Shown here: piece by piece, positions 35,104-43,202 of the stretch | Layout of the letters: every line of letters begins with the position of its first letter | Numbering within the stretch: position 1 is the first letter of the stretch | DNA from: Chloroflexota bacterium | Lineage (GTDB): Bacteria > Chloroflexota > Anaerolineae > Anaerolineales > Villigracilaceae | Assembly: GCA_024224815.1 (NCBI GenBank) | Contig: JAAENC010000198.1 | Span: forward strand, 1 to 52,978 | Length of the DNA stretch: 52,978 nucleotides | Direction: 5' to 3' | Position numbers and translations under genes: made by a program | The notes under the pieces: model-generated | Database searches by the model: none | The model's input: only the letters and a program-made list of their open reading frames with translations | What the model was told of the DNA's origin: nothing

Positions 35104-35541
35104 CTAAGATAGCTTGAGTCTTCCAGAGAGTCTCCATTCCAAATATCTTTCAAGGGATGGTGCAACCCAAGTACGGCTATCATCTTCATGATTCCAACAA
35201 AATATATCATCCTTTCGAATCTCTCCAGAAAGTATCGAAAACGCAAATTGATTTCCATTACCTGCATCAGCGAAAAACAAAAGAGAATCAAATGGCATAT
35301 AAAGTTCTTTAAAGTCTTTATAGGTTCGAAACTCAATATTTGCTTCTTGAATCTTACTTAATGACCAAATTAAATCTAGACTATATTCTCCTTCAATTCC
35401 ATCAGCTTCACTAAGTAGAGACTTAAGGGTTTCGGGAAACTTTAGATTTAAAAGGTTTTCGGCCACCGAAATAGCTTCAGGTGAAGCCGAGGCACTATAT
35501 TTTCTATTTGCTGTCAATTTAGAGATTAAATCTTTCCACAT
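35104..35541 (-). CDS. SMI1/KNR4 (SUKH) domain protein
   Basis: 145 residues. The SUKH pattern is present: an N-terminal helix-rich start, LNLKFPETLKSLLSEADGIEG, then FFADAGNGNQFAFSI, then FCWNHEDDSRTWVAPSLERYLEW. Cytoplasmic. SUKH proteins often act as immunity proteins against secreted nuclease toxins, but no toxin is in the window, so it may be an orphan immunity or a housekeeping member. It follows the GNAT gene by 21 bp. Confidence 0.8.
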   Translation of the reverse strand: MWKDLISKLTANRKYSASASPEAISVAENLLNLKFPETLKSLLSEADGIEGEYSLDLIWSLSKIQEANIEFRTYKDFKELYMPFDSLLFFADAGNGNQFAFSILSGEIRKDDIFCWNHEDDSRTWVAPSLERYLEWRLSGRLKLS

Positions 35542-35562
35542 TATTTGTCAGTCGCCTATACT

Positions 35563-35979
35563 TTATTCATACAACTTCTTCCCCATACTAACTCTTTCTT
35601 CAACACTGAAGCCTAGTTCTTCGTAGAGCTTAATGACTTCGGTGTTGGATGCTAAAACTTGCAAATTAACTTTCAGACATCCGCGTTCGCGTAATTTTTC
35701 TTCGATACTTTCCATTAGCGCAGAGGCGATTCCCTGTCGGCGGAGGGAGGGTTTGACGGCGAGAGAATAGATCCAGCCGCGGTGCCCGTCGTAACCTCCC
35801 ATGACCGAGCCGACAACCCTGCCCTCTTTAACGGAAACAAGCAAAAGGTCAGGGTCGGTGCGCAGTTTTTTATCCAGAGAGGTAGCAGGGTCATTATGCG
35901 CTGACCCTGCCGGGAAAACCTCTGTCCAGAGTGCTAGCAATCCTGCCCTATCGCTGTCATTATAGGGGCGAATTTCCAT
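35563..35979 (-). CDS. GNAT acetyltransferase (YpeA-like)
   Basis: 138 residues. MEIRPYNDSDRAGLLALWTEVFP, then GSVMGGYDGHRGWIYSLAVKPSLRRQGIASALM (acetyl-CoA pyrophosphate loop RRQGIA), then VNLQVLASNTEVIKLYEELGF are the GNAT motifs in order and closely follow YpeA. It transfers acetyl groups from acetyl-CoA to an unknown amine. Middle gene of a three-gene minus-strand group. Confidence 0.9.
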   Translation of the reverse strand: MEIRPYNDSDRAGLLALWTEVFPAGSAHNDPATSLDKKLRTDPDLLLVSVKEGRVVGSVMGGYDGHRGWIYSLAVKPSLRRQGIASALMESIEEKLRERGCLKVNLQVLASNTEVIKLYEELGFSVEERVSMGKKLYE

Positions 35980-35982
35980 CTT

Positions 35983-36390
35983 TTAGCGAGTCCATCCACC
36001 GGGGAGTACGAGAATGCCAAGATAAATGAGAAGGAGTGTGCCAAGGATGACCAAAAAGGTGTTGCGATAAAGGTTTTCTTTGCCTGCTTTTGCCCAACGA
36101 GAAGGCAGGTGAGCTAGTACGGCGGCGAGGATCATCATTGCCATGTGTTCAAGGCGAAAACGGGGATAACCCGCACCTTGTGAACCTGTCCAGATCATGA
36201 AGATCAGGCCAAGTAATACTTGCGCGTCTAGCAAACCGCTATAGGCTGCGGGCAAGATTCGGCTTAATTTTGGGAAGGTCTTTTTGACGATCCAACCATA
36301 GCCGAAAAGAGCAAGGGCCGAGAGTGCAGCTAAAATAATCAACCACCGAATGCCTGAGTGGGCATAGAGTAGAATAGTGACGATATTCAT
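35983..36390 (-). CDS. Four-helix membrane protein with conserved HSGIRW motif
   Basis: 135 residues with four hydrophobic helices (about 3-28, 48-68, 80-97, 112-130). The N-terminal HSGIRWL motif and FRLEHMAMM contain histidines placed like heme ligands in cytochrome-b-type membrane proteins, but heme binding is only a possibility. Family otherwise unnamed. First gene of the group with GNAT and SMI1 genes. Confidence 0.75.
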   Translation of the reverse strand: MNIVTILLYAHSGIRWLIILAALSALALFGYGWIVKKTFPKLSRILPAAYSGLLDAQVLLGLIFMIWTGSQGAGYPRFRLEHMAMMILAAVLAHLPSRWAKAGKENLYRNTFLVILGTLLLIYLGILVLPGGWTR

Positions 36391-36424
36391 AAAAATCTCC
36401 TTATTACTGAATAATGGGTAAATT

Positions 36425-36557
36425 GAAGTGATATTGATTTTGCGAGGCTGTTTTATCGCCGACGAGTACTCCTTTAGGCGTAAGCAATCTCATTTTTCAG
36501 AGTATGAGACTGCCATGTCGCAAATGCGCGCTCCTCGCAGAATCATCTCATCACTTA
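36425..36557. repeat. Dispersed palindromic MITE-like element, copy E
   Basis: Left end GAAGTGATATTGATTTTGCGAGG is inverted at the right (CCTCGCAGAATCATCTCATCACTT). The interior includes GTAAGCAATCTCAT and ATGAGACTGCC. Ends resemble those of copy A. It fills most of the gap before the enoyl-CoA hydratase. Confidence 0.7.
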
Positions 36558-36633
36558 GTGTTTTACCGCTATCTATTGATATACCGGAGATTTTATCACT
36601 TTTTTCATAAAAATTCATTCCGGAGGCAAAGAA

Positions 36634-37407
36634 ATGACCTATAAGACAATCATTAGCGAGAAAAAAGAAAGCGTTGGGCTGCTCATATTAAACCGCCCCG
36701 AGGCAATGAATGCGCTCAACGGCGAGCTAATGACAGAGCTGATCGCCGCCCTCTCTGCATTTGATGCAGATGAAGAAATTGGCGCGATCGTGATCGCCGG
36801 CAGCGAGCGCGTTTTTGCCGCTGGCGCAGATATTAGCGAAATGGCAAAAATGTCAGCCGTAGAAATGGTCAAAGGCTCTTTTGTAGAGCTTTTTGATGGC
36901 ATTCGAAATATCAAAAAACCGATTATCGCCGCCGTTTCGGGATACGCGCTCGGTGGCGGATGCGAGCTGGCGATGTCTTGCGATATGATCATTGCCTCGG
37001 AAAAAGCTAAATTTGGACAACCTGAAATTAACCTCGGCGTAATCCCCGGCGCAGGCGGGACACAACGTCTCACACGTGCAGTAGGCAAGGTCATTGCAAT
37101 GGAAATGGTACTCAATAACCGAGTATTATCCGCTAAAGAAGCCCTCGACTTTGGTCTCGTTAACCGCGTAGCTCCCGTTGATGGATATTTGGATGTTGCA
37201 CTCAAGCTGGCAAAACGCGTTGCCAAGCGCGCGCCTTTGGCTTTGCAACAGGGAAAAGCGGCCGTTAACAAAGCCTACGAACTCTCCCTGACAGAAGGCC
37301 TGGAATTTGAACGCCGCGCTTTTTACTTCCTTTTTGCAACTGAAGACCAAAAAGAAGGGATGACGGCCTTTGCAGAAAAACGCAGTGCTAAATGGAAAGG
37401 GGAGTAA
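36634..37407 (+). CDS. Enoyl-CoA hydratase/isomerase (crotonase family)
   Basis: 257 residues. The CoA-binding loop AAGADISEMAKM, the oxyanion-hole region AVSGYALGGGCELAMSCD with the first catalytic Glu, and PEINLGVIPGAGGTQRLTRAVG with the downstream catalytic region are all present. It is expected to hydrate trans-2-enoyl-CoA in fatty-acid beta-oxidation or a similar pathway. Other beta-oxidation genes are absent nearby, so the exact acyl-CoA is unknown. Good GGAGG ribosome-binding site. Confidence 0.93.
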   Translation: MTYKTIISEKKESVGLLILNRPEAMNALNGELMTELIAALSAFDADEEIGAIVIAGSERVFAAGADISEMAKMSAVEMVKGSFVELFDGIRNIKKPIIAAVSGYALGGGCELAMSCDMIIASEKAKFGQPEINLGVIPGAGGTQRLTRAVGKVIAMEMVLNNRVLSAKEALDFGLVNRVAPVDGYLDVALKLAKRVAKRAPLALQQGKAAVNKAYELSLTEGLEFERRAFYFLFATEDQKEGMTAFAEKRSAKWKGE

Positions 37408-37431
37408 AAAGAGTTAAAAAAAGGCTCTATA

Positions 37432-37527
37432 GAGTGCATCGCACCTAATTCGATGGGCATTCTGCTGATTAAATGGCAAAAAGCCCATCCCCAGGCATTT
37501 TTCTCCTTAGTCAGGTGCGACGCACTC
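37432..37527. repeat. Inverted repeat of the GAGTGCATCGCACCT type, long loop
   Basis: GAGTGCATCGCACCT (37432-37446) and AGGTGCGACGCACTC (37513-37527) are reverse complements with one mismatch. The arms match the 21578-21592 palindrome. Inside, GATGGGC and GCCCATC form another stem. No ORF. Confidence 0.6.
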
Positions 37528-37563
37528 CTTCGCTCAGGGTTATCAAAGCTTCAAATATGCTTT

Positions 37564-37595
37564 GATGGAAATCATTTCAGGATATGATTTCCATC
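37564..37595. repeat. Perfect 12-bp hairpin GATGGAAATCAT
   Basis: GATGGAAATCAT and ATGATTTCCATC are exact inverted repeats around an eight-base loop TTCAGGAT. There is no T tract, so not an obvious terminator. Possibly a protein-binding site or mRNA structure. Confidence 0.5.
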
Positions 37596-37667
37596 CTATT
37601 GACCTTCTTTCTAATCTCATGTACCCTATGCACAGGATGATAATTTTTACCTTAAATTCCTTGCAAT

Positions 37668-37699
37668 AAAACGGGCATACCGATCAGTATGCCCGTTTA
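37668..37699 (+). terminator. Hairpin upstream of glutamate dehydrogenase
   Basis: AAACGGGCATAC and GTATGCCCGTTT form a perfect stem with a CGATCA loop, followed by ATCTTTTC. It lies 34 bp before the gdhA ATG, close enough to act as an attenuator or as the end of an upstream transcript. Confidence 0.65.
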
Positions 37700-37733
37700 T
37701 CTTTTCTTAATTGATCGTCTTTAAGGAGACAAA

Positions 37734-39020
37734 ATGTCTGAACAGATTAATGCTTTTGAAATGGCGCAAAAACAATTTGATCGAGTTGCAGAATTGCTCA
37801 ATTTAGACCCGCAAATCGCCGAGGTTTTACGCTGGCCTGCACGCGAATATTCCTTCCGCATCCCTGTTCGTATGGATGATGGTACTTTGCGCGTTTTTCA
37901 GGGTTACCGCGTACAACATAATGATGCGCGTGGCCCTAATAAAGGTGGCATCCGTTTTCACCCTTCAGAGACGATGGATACAGTCCGCGCCCTCGGCACC
38001 TGGATGACCTGGAAATGCGCCGTAGCAGATATTCCACTTGGCGGCGGAAAAGGCGGCATTATTGTAGATCCCGCAACACTCTCTACAGCCGAAAAAGAAC
38101 GTCTAACACGCGGCTGGGTACAAAATATGTGGCGTAATATTGGCCCCCGCCAAGATGTCCCCGCTCCGGATGTTGGCACAACACCCCAAATGATGGGCTG
38201 GATGATGGATGAATATTCCAAACTTGTTGGCGAATTTACGCCCAGTGTTTTCACCGGCAAACCCCTCGGTGGCGGCGGATCACTTGGACGTACAGAAGCA
38301 ACCGGCTACGGCGTGATCTATACCGTCCGTGAGGCAATGAAACACCTCGGTTTGGAAACAAAAGGCTCTATCATGGCTGTTCAGGGTTACGGTAACGTGA
38401 GCCAATATGCAGCAATCGGTTTTGTTGAAATGTTAGGCGGAAAGATCGCTTGTATTTCTTGTTGGGATCGTGAAGATAATACATCTTATACATATAGTCA
38501 TCCCGATAGCTGTGACCCTGTCTTCTTACAGTCAATCACCGATCAATATGGCATGGTTGATAAAGAAAAAGCTGATGCCGCAGGTTATATCCGCGAAGAT
38601 GGCGATGCCTGGATTACCAAAGAATGCGATGTGCTGATGCCCGGCGCTTTGGAGGGACAAGTTAATGCAGATAGCATCTTGAAAATTAGTGATCGCGTTA
38701 AAGTGATTGCAGAAGGTGCAAATGGCCCTACAACGCCCGAAGCGGATGAAGTGATCAAAGAAAAAGGGATTTTCAATATTCCCGATTTCCTCTGCAATGC
38801 CGGTGGCGTAACAGTCTCTTATTTTGAAGGCGTTCAAAATGATATGAACTTCTACTGGCCTAAAGACGAAGTGCTACAAAAACTCGACCAAAAAATGACC
38901 GTAGCCTTCAATGCAGTTTTGGCAATGTCAGAAAAAGAAAATGTCTATATGCGCGATGCAGCCTATATGGTTGCTATCGACAGTGTTGTTAAAGCGATGG
39001 AGTTGCGCGGCTGGGTATAG
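37734..39020 (+). CDS. gdhA: Glutamate dehydrogenase family (Glu/Leu/Phe/Val)
   Basis: 428 residues, hexameric GDH size. The catalytic region GGIRFHPSETMDTVRALGTWMTWKCAVADIPLGGGKGGIIVDP contains the two active-site lysines, and the conserved DVPAPDVGT follows. The Rossmann part has VQGYGNVSQYAA and AEGANGPTTPEADEV. It interconverts glutamate and 2-oxoglutarate plus ammonia with NAD(P). Good GGAG ribosome-binding site and a strong terminator after it, so monocistronic. Confidence 0.95.
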   Translation: MSEQINAFEMAQKQFDRVAELLNLDPQIAEVLRWPAREYSFRIPVRMDDGTLRVFQGYRVQHNDARGPNKGGIRFHPSETMDTVRALGTWMTWKCAVADIPLGGGKGGIIVDPATLSTAEKERLTRGWVQNMWRNIGPRQDVPAPDVGTTPQMMGWMMDEYSKLVGEFTPSVFTGKPLGGGGSLGRTEATGYGVIYTVREAMKHLGLETKGSIMAVQGYGNVSQYAAIGFVEMLGGKIACISCWDREDNTSYTYSHPDSCDPVFLQSITDQYGMVDKEKADAAGYIREDGDAWITKECDVLMPGALEGQVNADSILKISDRVKVIAEGANGPTTPEADEVIKEKGIFNIPDFLCNAGGVTVSYFEGVQNDMNFYWPKDEVLQKLDQKMTVAFNAVLAMSEKENVYMRDAAYMVAIDSVVKAMELRGWV

Positions 39021-39047
39021 CCCTCGTTGCTTTTTAGATCAATTTAG

Positions 39048-39086
39048 AAATCCTTGCGAAGATTAAAATCTTCGCAAGGATTTTTC
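39048..39086 (+). terminator. Rho-independent terminator after gdhA
   Basis: AAATCCTTGCGAAGAT and ATCTTCGCAAGGATTTTT form a perfect 16-bp stem with a TAAA loop, followed by CTTTTTT. Confidence 0.93.
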
Positions 39087-39195
39087 TTTTTTGTTCAGTT
39101 CATTAAGAAAATTCGACGCACTCTTGCACTAAAGAACTATAATTATTAGAACATTCTTTCTTGCTTTTTCGCGCCACTCCCTATACAATGAAAAG

Positions 39196-39393
39196 ATGAG
39201 TATAGACACTTTACGCATTATTTTATTCTCTTATTTGCTGGCTTCTTTTCTCTTGGCTATTTTTTATTTGCGAGATCGAAACCTGAGCTTTGGCGAATAT
39301 TCTTTGTGGGGGCTTTTGGCTCTACTTGTCCCCGCGTTAGGCCCTTTTATCGTGATTTTGTCGAGGCCGGGTAAACGCTCCATTAATGGGTAG
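39196..39393 (+). CDS. Small two-helix membrane protein, PLDc_N-like
   Basis: 65 residues. Two helices (about 6-24 and 36-56) separated by YLRDRNLSFGEYSL, ending PFIVILSRPGKRS. The spacing and GPFIVILxRPG ending resemble PLDc_N-type small proteins. Function unknown. Followed after 38 bp by an anchored exported protein on the same strand. Confidence 0.7.
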   Translation: MSIDTLRIILFSYLLASFLLAIFYLRDRNLSFGEYSLWGLLALLVPALGPFIVILSRPGKRSING

Positions 39394-39431
39394 CATTTCA
39401 AATCAGGTGCGTTCCGCAGGAGGTAATTCTC

Positions 39432-39890
39432 ATGAAAAATGATCGCTTTTTGACCGTGATTTTGGTCGTGATCGCGCTTTTGGTCGTTGTATCCCTCTCT
39501 CTTTTTTTCATCCGTCAGGATAGCGCCACATATCTTGCTGAAGACACGCCCTCGAGCATTGTCCATAATTATATTTTGGCGATAGAAAAGGGAGAATATG
39601 AGCGTGCCTATGGTTATTTGGCAGAAAAAGAACTTAAGCCAAGTTACGCTGAGTTTGAGCAGAACTTTCTTTTTTACGACAATAACACGGGCTATCAGAT
39701 TGGGGAGACGGCAATTGCTGGCAATACAGCGAGCGTCGAAGTCACAATTATGGAAGGGTCTGGGGGCTTCCTTTTTGAACGACATTATGATTATGTAGAA
39801 AACGCAGGTCTCTCTAAAGAAAATGGGGAGTGGAAGATTGTGCAGATGCCTTATAACTATTGGTCATGGGAATGGTATACAGAAGAATAG
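39432..39890 (+). CDS. Membrane-anchored NTF2-like (DUF4878-type) protein
   Basis: 152 residues. N-terminal helix (about 6-27) acts as anchor or signal. The exported part, SSIVHNYILAIEKGEYERAYGYLAEKELKPSYAEFEQNF, matches the helical start of DUF4878/NTF2-like domains, ending in WKIVQMPYNYWSW. Function unknown. AGGAGG lies upstream of the ATG, and it is 27 bp from the DUF5671 gene. Confidence 0.7.
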   Translation: MKNDRFLTVILVVIALLVVVSLSLFFIRQDSATYLAEDTPSSIVHNYILAIEKGEYERAYGYLAEKELKPSYAEFEQNFLFYDNNTGYQIGETAIAGNTASVEVTIMEGSGGFLFERHYDYVENAGLSKENGEWKIVQMPYNYWSWEWYTEE

Positions 39891-39917
39891 TGCCTAAAAT
39901 ATACGCGGAGTTCTAAA

Positions 39918-41786
39918 ATGAAAACAATTCAACGGATCTATCTATACGCTGTCTCGCTTATCAGCATGGAAGTGGTTTTGTGGGGGATGATCGGTTTGAC
40001 CCGCTCTATTTTTTCAAATCCCGGTAGTGGTGGGGTAAGCCAACTTTCGGAAGCCCTCGCGCTTATTTTGGTCGGGGTGCCGGTTTTTGGCATCCACTGG
40101 TGGGCGGGACAACGCAGCGCAAATAAGGATGAAGAGGAGCGAAGCTCTGGCGTACGCGCTCTTTTCTTATATGCTGTCCTTTTAGGGCTTTTGATTCCCC
40201 TCAGCCAAAACGGTTTGGCCGTTCTTAACCGCTTGGTTACCAACATCTTCGATATCCCTTCTTCGCGTGCCCTGATCGGTGGCTACCAAAGCTTGAGCGA
40301 TAATCTGATAGCCGCGCTATTTAATGGCTTGGTTGCTTTTTATTTTCTAAATATTCTCAAAAAAGATTGGCTCGAAGTTTCAAATAAAGCAGCACTAACC
40401 CTCACTCGTCGTATTTATCGTTATATTTGGGTGCTCTATTCACTCCTCATGGCAATCGCTGGCGTAAGCCAAATTTTGCGTTATATCTTTTCGCTTGCGA
40501 GCGTTAGCAGCAGTTATGAAAATACCCTTTTCGCAAACGGGCTTGCGCTGACTCTCGTTGGTTTTCCGCTTTGGGTTTGGGCGTGGAAAGTGGCTCAGGA
40601 TGCGCTCAGCGATCCCGTTGAAAAAAACTCTCTCCTGCGCTTGGGCATGCTTTATTTTTTCTCTTTATCAGGCGTGCTTTTCGTCCTTTCAACTACGGGC
40701 GTTATTCTCAATGAATTCTTGCAAATGCTTTTCGACAGAAACACATTTGCGAATTTCTTTATAGAAATAGACGAACCCCTCGCCATCGCAATTCCACTCG
40801 GCGCAGTTTGGGCATATTATGGGCATTGGCTCCAGCGCGATCTTGCCGCGCTCCCAAATGCCCCTCGCCGAGCCGCATTGCACCGTTTTTATTATTACAT
40901 CCTCTCTGCTATTGGGCTTGTGACCGCTTTTATTGGGCTTTCCTTGCTACTTTCTTTTATCATCGAAAGCGCCCTAGCCACGAGCGTATATAAAAGCAAT
41001 CGCCTCGCAGAATCTCTTGCGACCCTTTTTGTCGGCCTACCCCTATGGCTCTATACATGGCGACCACTACAAACCAAAGCACTCTCTACAGACGAAGACG
41101 CAGAACAAGCCCGTCGTTCCATCATCCGTAAAATATATCTATATCTTGCAATTTTTGCAGGCGTAGTCGGTGGCATGGTTGCCGCTGTTCAGCTTATCTC
41201 TCTCCTTCTCGAAGCACTGCTCGATTCCCCGCCAAAGCATTTTACAGAAGACTTGTTAAACGCCCTTCAAATGCTGATTCTATTTGGCGGCTTACTCGCC
41301 TATCACTGGCAATCACTCAGACGAGATGGATTATTAAGAAGCGAGATCAAAGGCGAAAAAGCAGATATTTTATCTGTGCTACTTCTGGATGAAGAAAGCG
41401 GGACGCTCTCAAATCAACTTGCCTCCCTTATGGATGCAGATGATGCGGCGATAAAATTAATCCCGCAAAATCTCGCCGAAGAATTTTCCCCCGCCGATGC
41501 CGCTATTTTGCCCCAATCGCTCCTGCTGGATGCACCGGAGATGCTCAGAGAGAGAATCCGGCAATTTAACGGGAGCAAGCTGATTATCACGGAGGAAGCG
41601 GATGATTATTTCGTGATGGAAAATGTGGATGAGATAAAAAATTCCCTCCACCAATTGGCAGAGGGAGAAGAAATTCAACGCGCTAAAAAAACGCCGGGCT
41701 GGATGATCGCGGTCTATATTTTAGCGGGCATGATGGCTTTACAGATTTTGCTTTTCTTGCTGATTATCGGCATTGAAAGTTTCTAA
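39918..41786 (+). CDS. DUF5671 multi-pass membrane protein
   Basis: 622 residues. Four to five tandem units, each with R(R/K)IYxY start and paired helices (TIQRIYLYAVSLIS; TRRIYRYIWVLYS; LHRFYYYILSAIG; IRKIYLYLAIFAG), with W-containing inter-unit segments such as HWWAGQRS, VWAWKVAQD and YGHWLQRDL. A soluble acidic segment (about 480-590) precedes a last helix. DUF5671 proteins are common in Chloroflexota but have no assigned function. Inner membrane. Confidence 0.82.
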   Translation: MKTIQRIYLYAVSLISMEVVLWGMIGLTRSIFSNPGSGGVSQLSEALALILVGVPVFGIHWWAGQRSANKDEEERSSGVRALFLYAVLLGLLIPLSQNGLAVLNRLVTNIFDIPSSRALIGGYQSLSDNLIAALFNGLVAFYFLNILKKDWLEVSNKAALTLTRRIYRYIWVLYSLLMAIAGVSQILRYIFSLASVSSSYENTLFANGLALTLVGFPLWVWAWKVAQDALSDPVEKNSLLRLGMLYFFSLSGVLFVLSTTGVILNEFLQMLFDRNTFANFFIEIDEPLAIAIPLGAVWAYYGHWLQRDLAALPNAPRRAALHRFYYYILSAIGLVTAFIGLSLLLSFIIESALATSVYKSNRLAESLATLFVGLPLWLYTWRPLQTKALSTDEDAEQARRSIIRKIYLYLAIFAGVVGGMVAAVQLISLLLEALLDSPPKHFTEDLLNALQMLILFGGLLAYHWQSLRRDGLLRSEIKGEKADILSVLLLDEESGTLSNQLASLMDADDAAIKLIPQNLAEEFSPADAAILPQSLLLDAPEMLRERIRQFNGSKLIITEEADDYFVMENVDEIKNSLHQLAEGEEIQRAKKTPGWMIAVYILAGMMALQILLFLLIIGIESF

Positions 41787-41787
41787 A

Positions 41788-42432
41788 CTATTTCTTGACA
41801 ACAATTTTCAGTTGGGCAAAACAAAATTCGTGAATGCCTTTGCGTATTGACCAAGTGGTTGTATAAGAGCCTGGTTCTTTTGGTGCTCGCATTTTGACCT
41901 TGAAAATGCCGATTTCTCCAGGTTCTGTAGGGTCTTCAATAGGCGCTTGCTTTTTGACGTGATACTCTGTCCCACGTGAGTATCGAATATAGGCTGTCTC
42001 TGGCCACCATTTTGCTGTGCCTATATTTTCGACTTCCCAAACCCACTTAAACTCTTCCCTTGGTTTTACAACATAACCGCTTTCGGGTGAAATGTTCACG
42101 ATATTACATGCATAAATAATATCGCCGGAACCGCTGGTGATATTGGTCGCTGTGTAAGCAGGCGTTGGGGTAGTGGTAAATGTGGGCGTAAAAGATGGGA
42201 ACACAAAAATTGTAGCAGTAGGAAAAGGCGTTGATGTTGCGCGTCCTACTGTTGGTGTAGCAGGTACAGGGGTTTCAGTTGGCATTGCCGCTGCTGTTTG
42301 CGCTTGAGCGGCTACATAGGTTGCTGCAACAATTGTTTCTATAGAGGGTGGTTGCGGGGTAGCAGCAGGTGTACAGGCAGAAATGGTTAATATCGTAATA
42401 AGAGAAATAAAAAGAACACGATATTTTTTCAT
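41788..42432 (-). CDS. Exported lipoprotein with NBR1-like Ig domain (1)
   Basis: 214 residues from ATG 42432 (signal KKYRVLFISLITILTISAC); the longer reading adds nine residues and lacks support. Lipobox ISAC. A Thr/Pro/Ala-rich linker leads to the domain GYVVKPREEFKWVWEVENIGTAKWWPETA, ending ITTWSI-like strands, which is the NBR1 immunoglobulin-like fold. Probably an outer-face surface lipoprotein. It follows its paralogue by 71 bp. Confidence 0.85.
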   Translation of the reverse strand: MKKYRVLFISLITILTISACTPAATPQPPSIETIVAATYVAAQAQTAAAMPTETPVPATPTVGRATSTPFPTATIFVFPSFTPTFTTTPTPAYTATNITSGSGDIIYACNIVNISPESGYVVKPREEFKWVWEVENIGTAKWWPETAYIRYSRGTEYHVKKQAPIEDPTEPGEIGIFKVKMRAPKEPGSYTTTWSIRKGIHEFCFAQLKIVVKK

Positions 42433-42446
42433 AAATGAGCCTTTAT

Positions 42447-42483
42447 ATCCCCACGACATATTTCTATAATATGCCGTGGGGAT
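42447..42483. repeat. Inverted repeat between the two NBR1-type lipoprotein genes
   Basis: ATCCCCACG and CGTGGGGAT are exact inverted repeats with further pairing CATA/TATG inside. A T run follows only on the plus strand, so it would not terminate the minus-strand genes. It may be a processing or antisense-terminating hairpin. Confidence 0.5.
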
Positions 42484-42503
42484 TTTTCTTTTCTAAGATT
42501 TTC

Positions 42504-43190
42504 TTATTTCACGGTAATAACAATATAGGGCCAGCAAAAACCGCCTTCAAGTTTGAAGTACATTCCTTGATTTACTTGATTTTTATTTGCTGCAGGGGCA
42601 ATAGCATCATAAGGCCCTACAGTAAAACTATCTCCCGGTTTCATTTCAGGAAGCTCCACGAAAGGGAAGCCTGCCGTTGTCATATCAGGACCATCAACAT
42701 GGAAAAGATCTTTTCCGGCAGCCCAAGTGGTGGTACCAGTATTTTTGATAACGAAATAGATATCAAAAGGCTGTCCGGGGTGCATCTCAGTTAAATCATA
42801 AGGTTTCTTTGTAGCGCTAATACCTTCATCGCAGGCATCGGGGTAAGTTACGGTTCCTCCGCCGCCACCACCGCCGCCCCCGCCACCGCTGGTTGTCGTT
42901 GCTGTTGCTGCAAGCACAAGGGGTGTGATTGTGGGAATAGGTGTCAAAGTTGCTGGCGCTGGAATAGGTGTATTTGTCGCTACAGATGTAGGGCTTGCTT
43001 CTGGCATAGACTCAGCAACTTGCGTTGCTTGAGCGTCTAAAGCCTGAGCAACAGCTGTTTCTACTAACGCCGCAGCCTGAGTTGCGTCAATAGTTGAGCC
43101 ATCTGGTGCTGTTGTAGGAATACAGGCTGAAAGCAAAAAAACAGCAACTAAGGCCACAAAGGCAAAACGATATTTCTTTAAAATTTTCAT
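42504..43190 (-). CDS. Exported lipoprotein with NBR1-like Ig domain (2), poly-glycine linker
   Basis: 228 residues. Signal KKYRFAFVALVAVFLLSAC with a lipobox LSAC. An Ala/Thr/Pro linker is followed by eleven glycines around residues 102-112. The C-terminal domain (KPYDLTEMHPGQPFDIYFVIKNTGTTTWAAGKDL) is NBR1-Ig type. Paralogue of the preceding lipoprotein. The plus-strand bases encoding the glycines are GGN triplets that could expand or contract. Located just downstream of kamA. Confidence 0.85.
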   Translation of the reverse strand: MKILKKYRFAFVALVAVFLLSACIPTTAPDGSTIDATQAAALVETAVAQALDAQATQVAESMPEASPTSVATNTPIPAPATLTPIPTITPLVLAATATTTSGGGGGGGGGGGTVTYPDACDEGISATKKPYDLTEMHPGQPFDIYFVIKNTGTTTWAAGKDLFHVDGPDMTTAGFPFVELPEMKPGDSFTVGPYDAIAPAANKNQVNQGMYFKLEGGFCWPYIVITVK

Positions 43191-43202
43191 AGGGGACTCC
43201 TT

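Noticed and set aside
36639-37271. 210-residue minus-strand open frame opposite enoyl-CoA hydratase
   Set aside because: Low-complexity shadow of the crotonase gene, with no start signal or family match.
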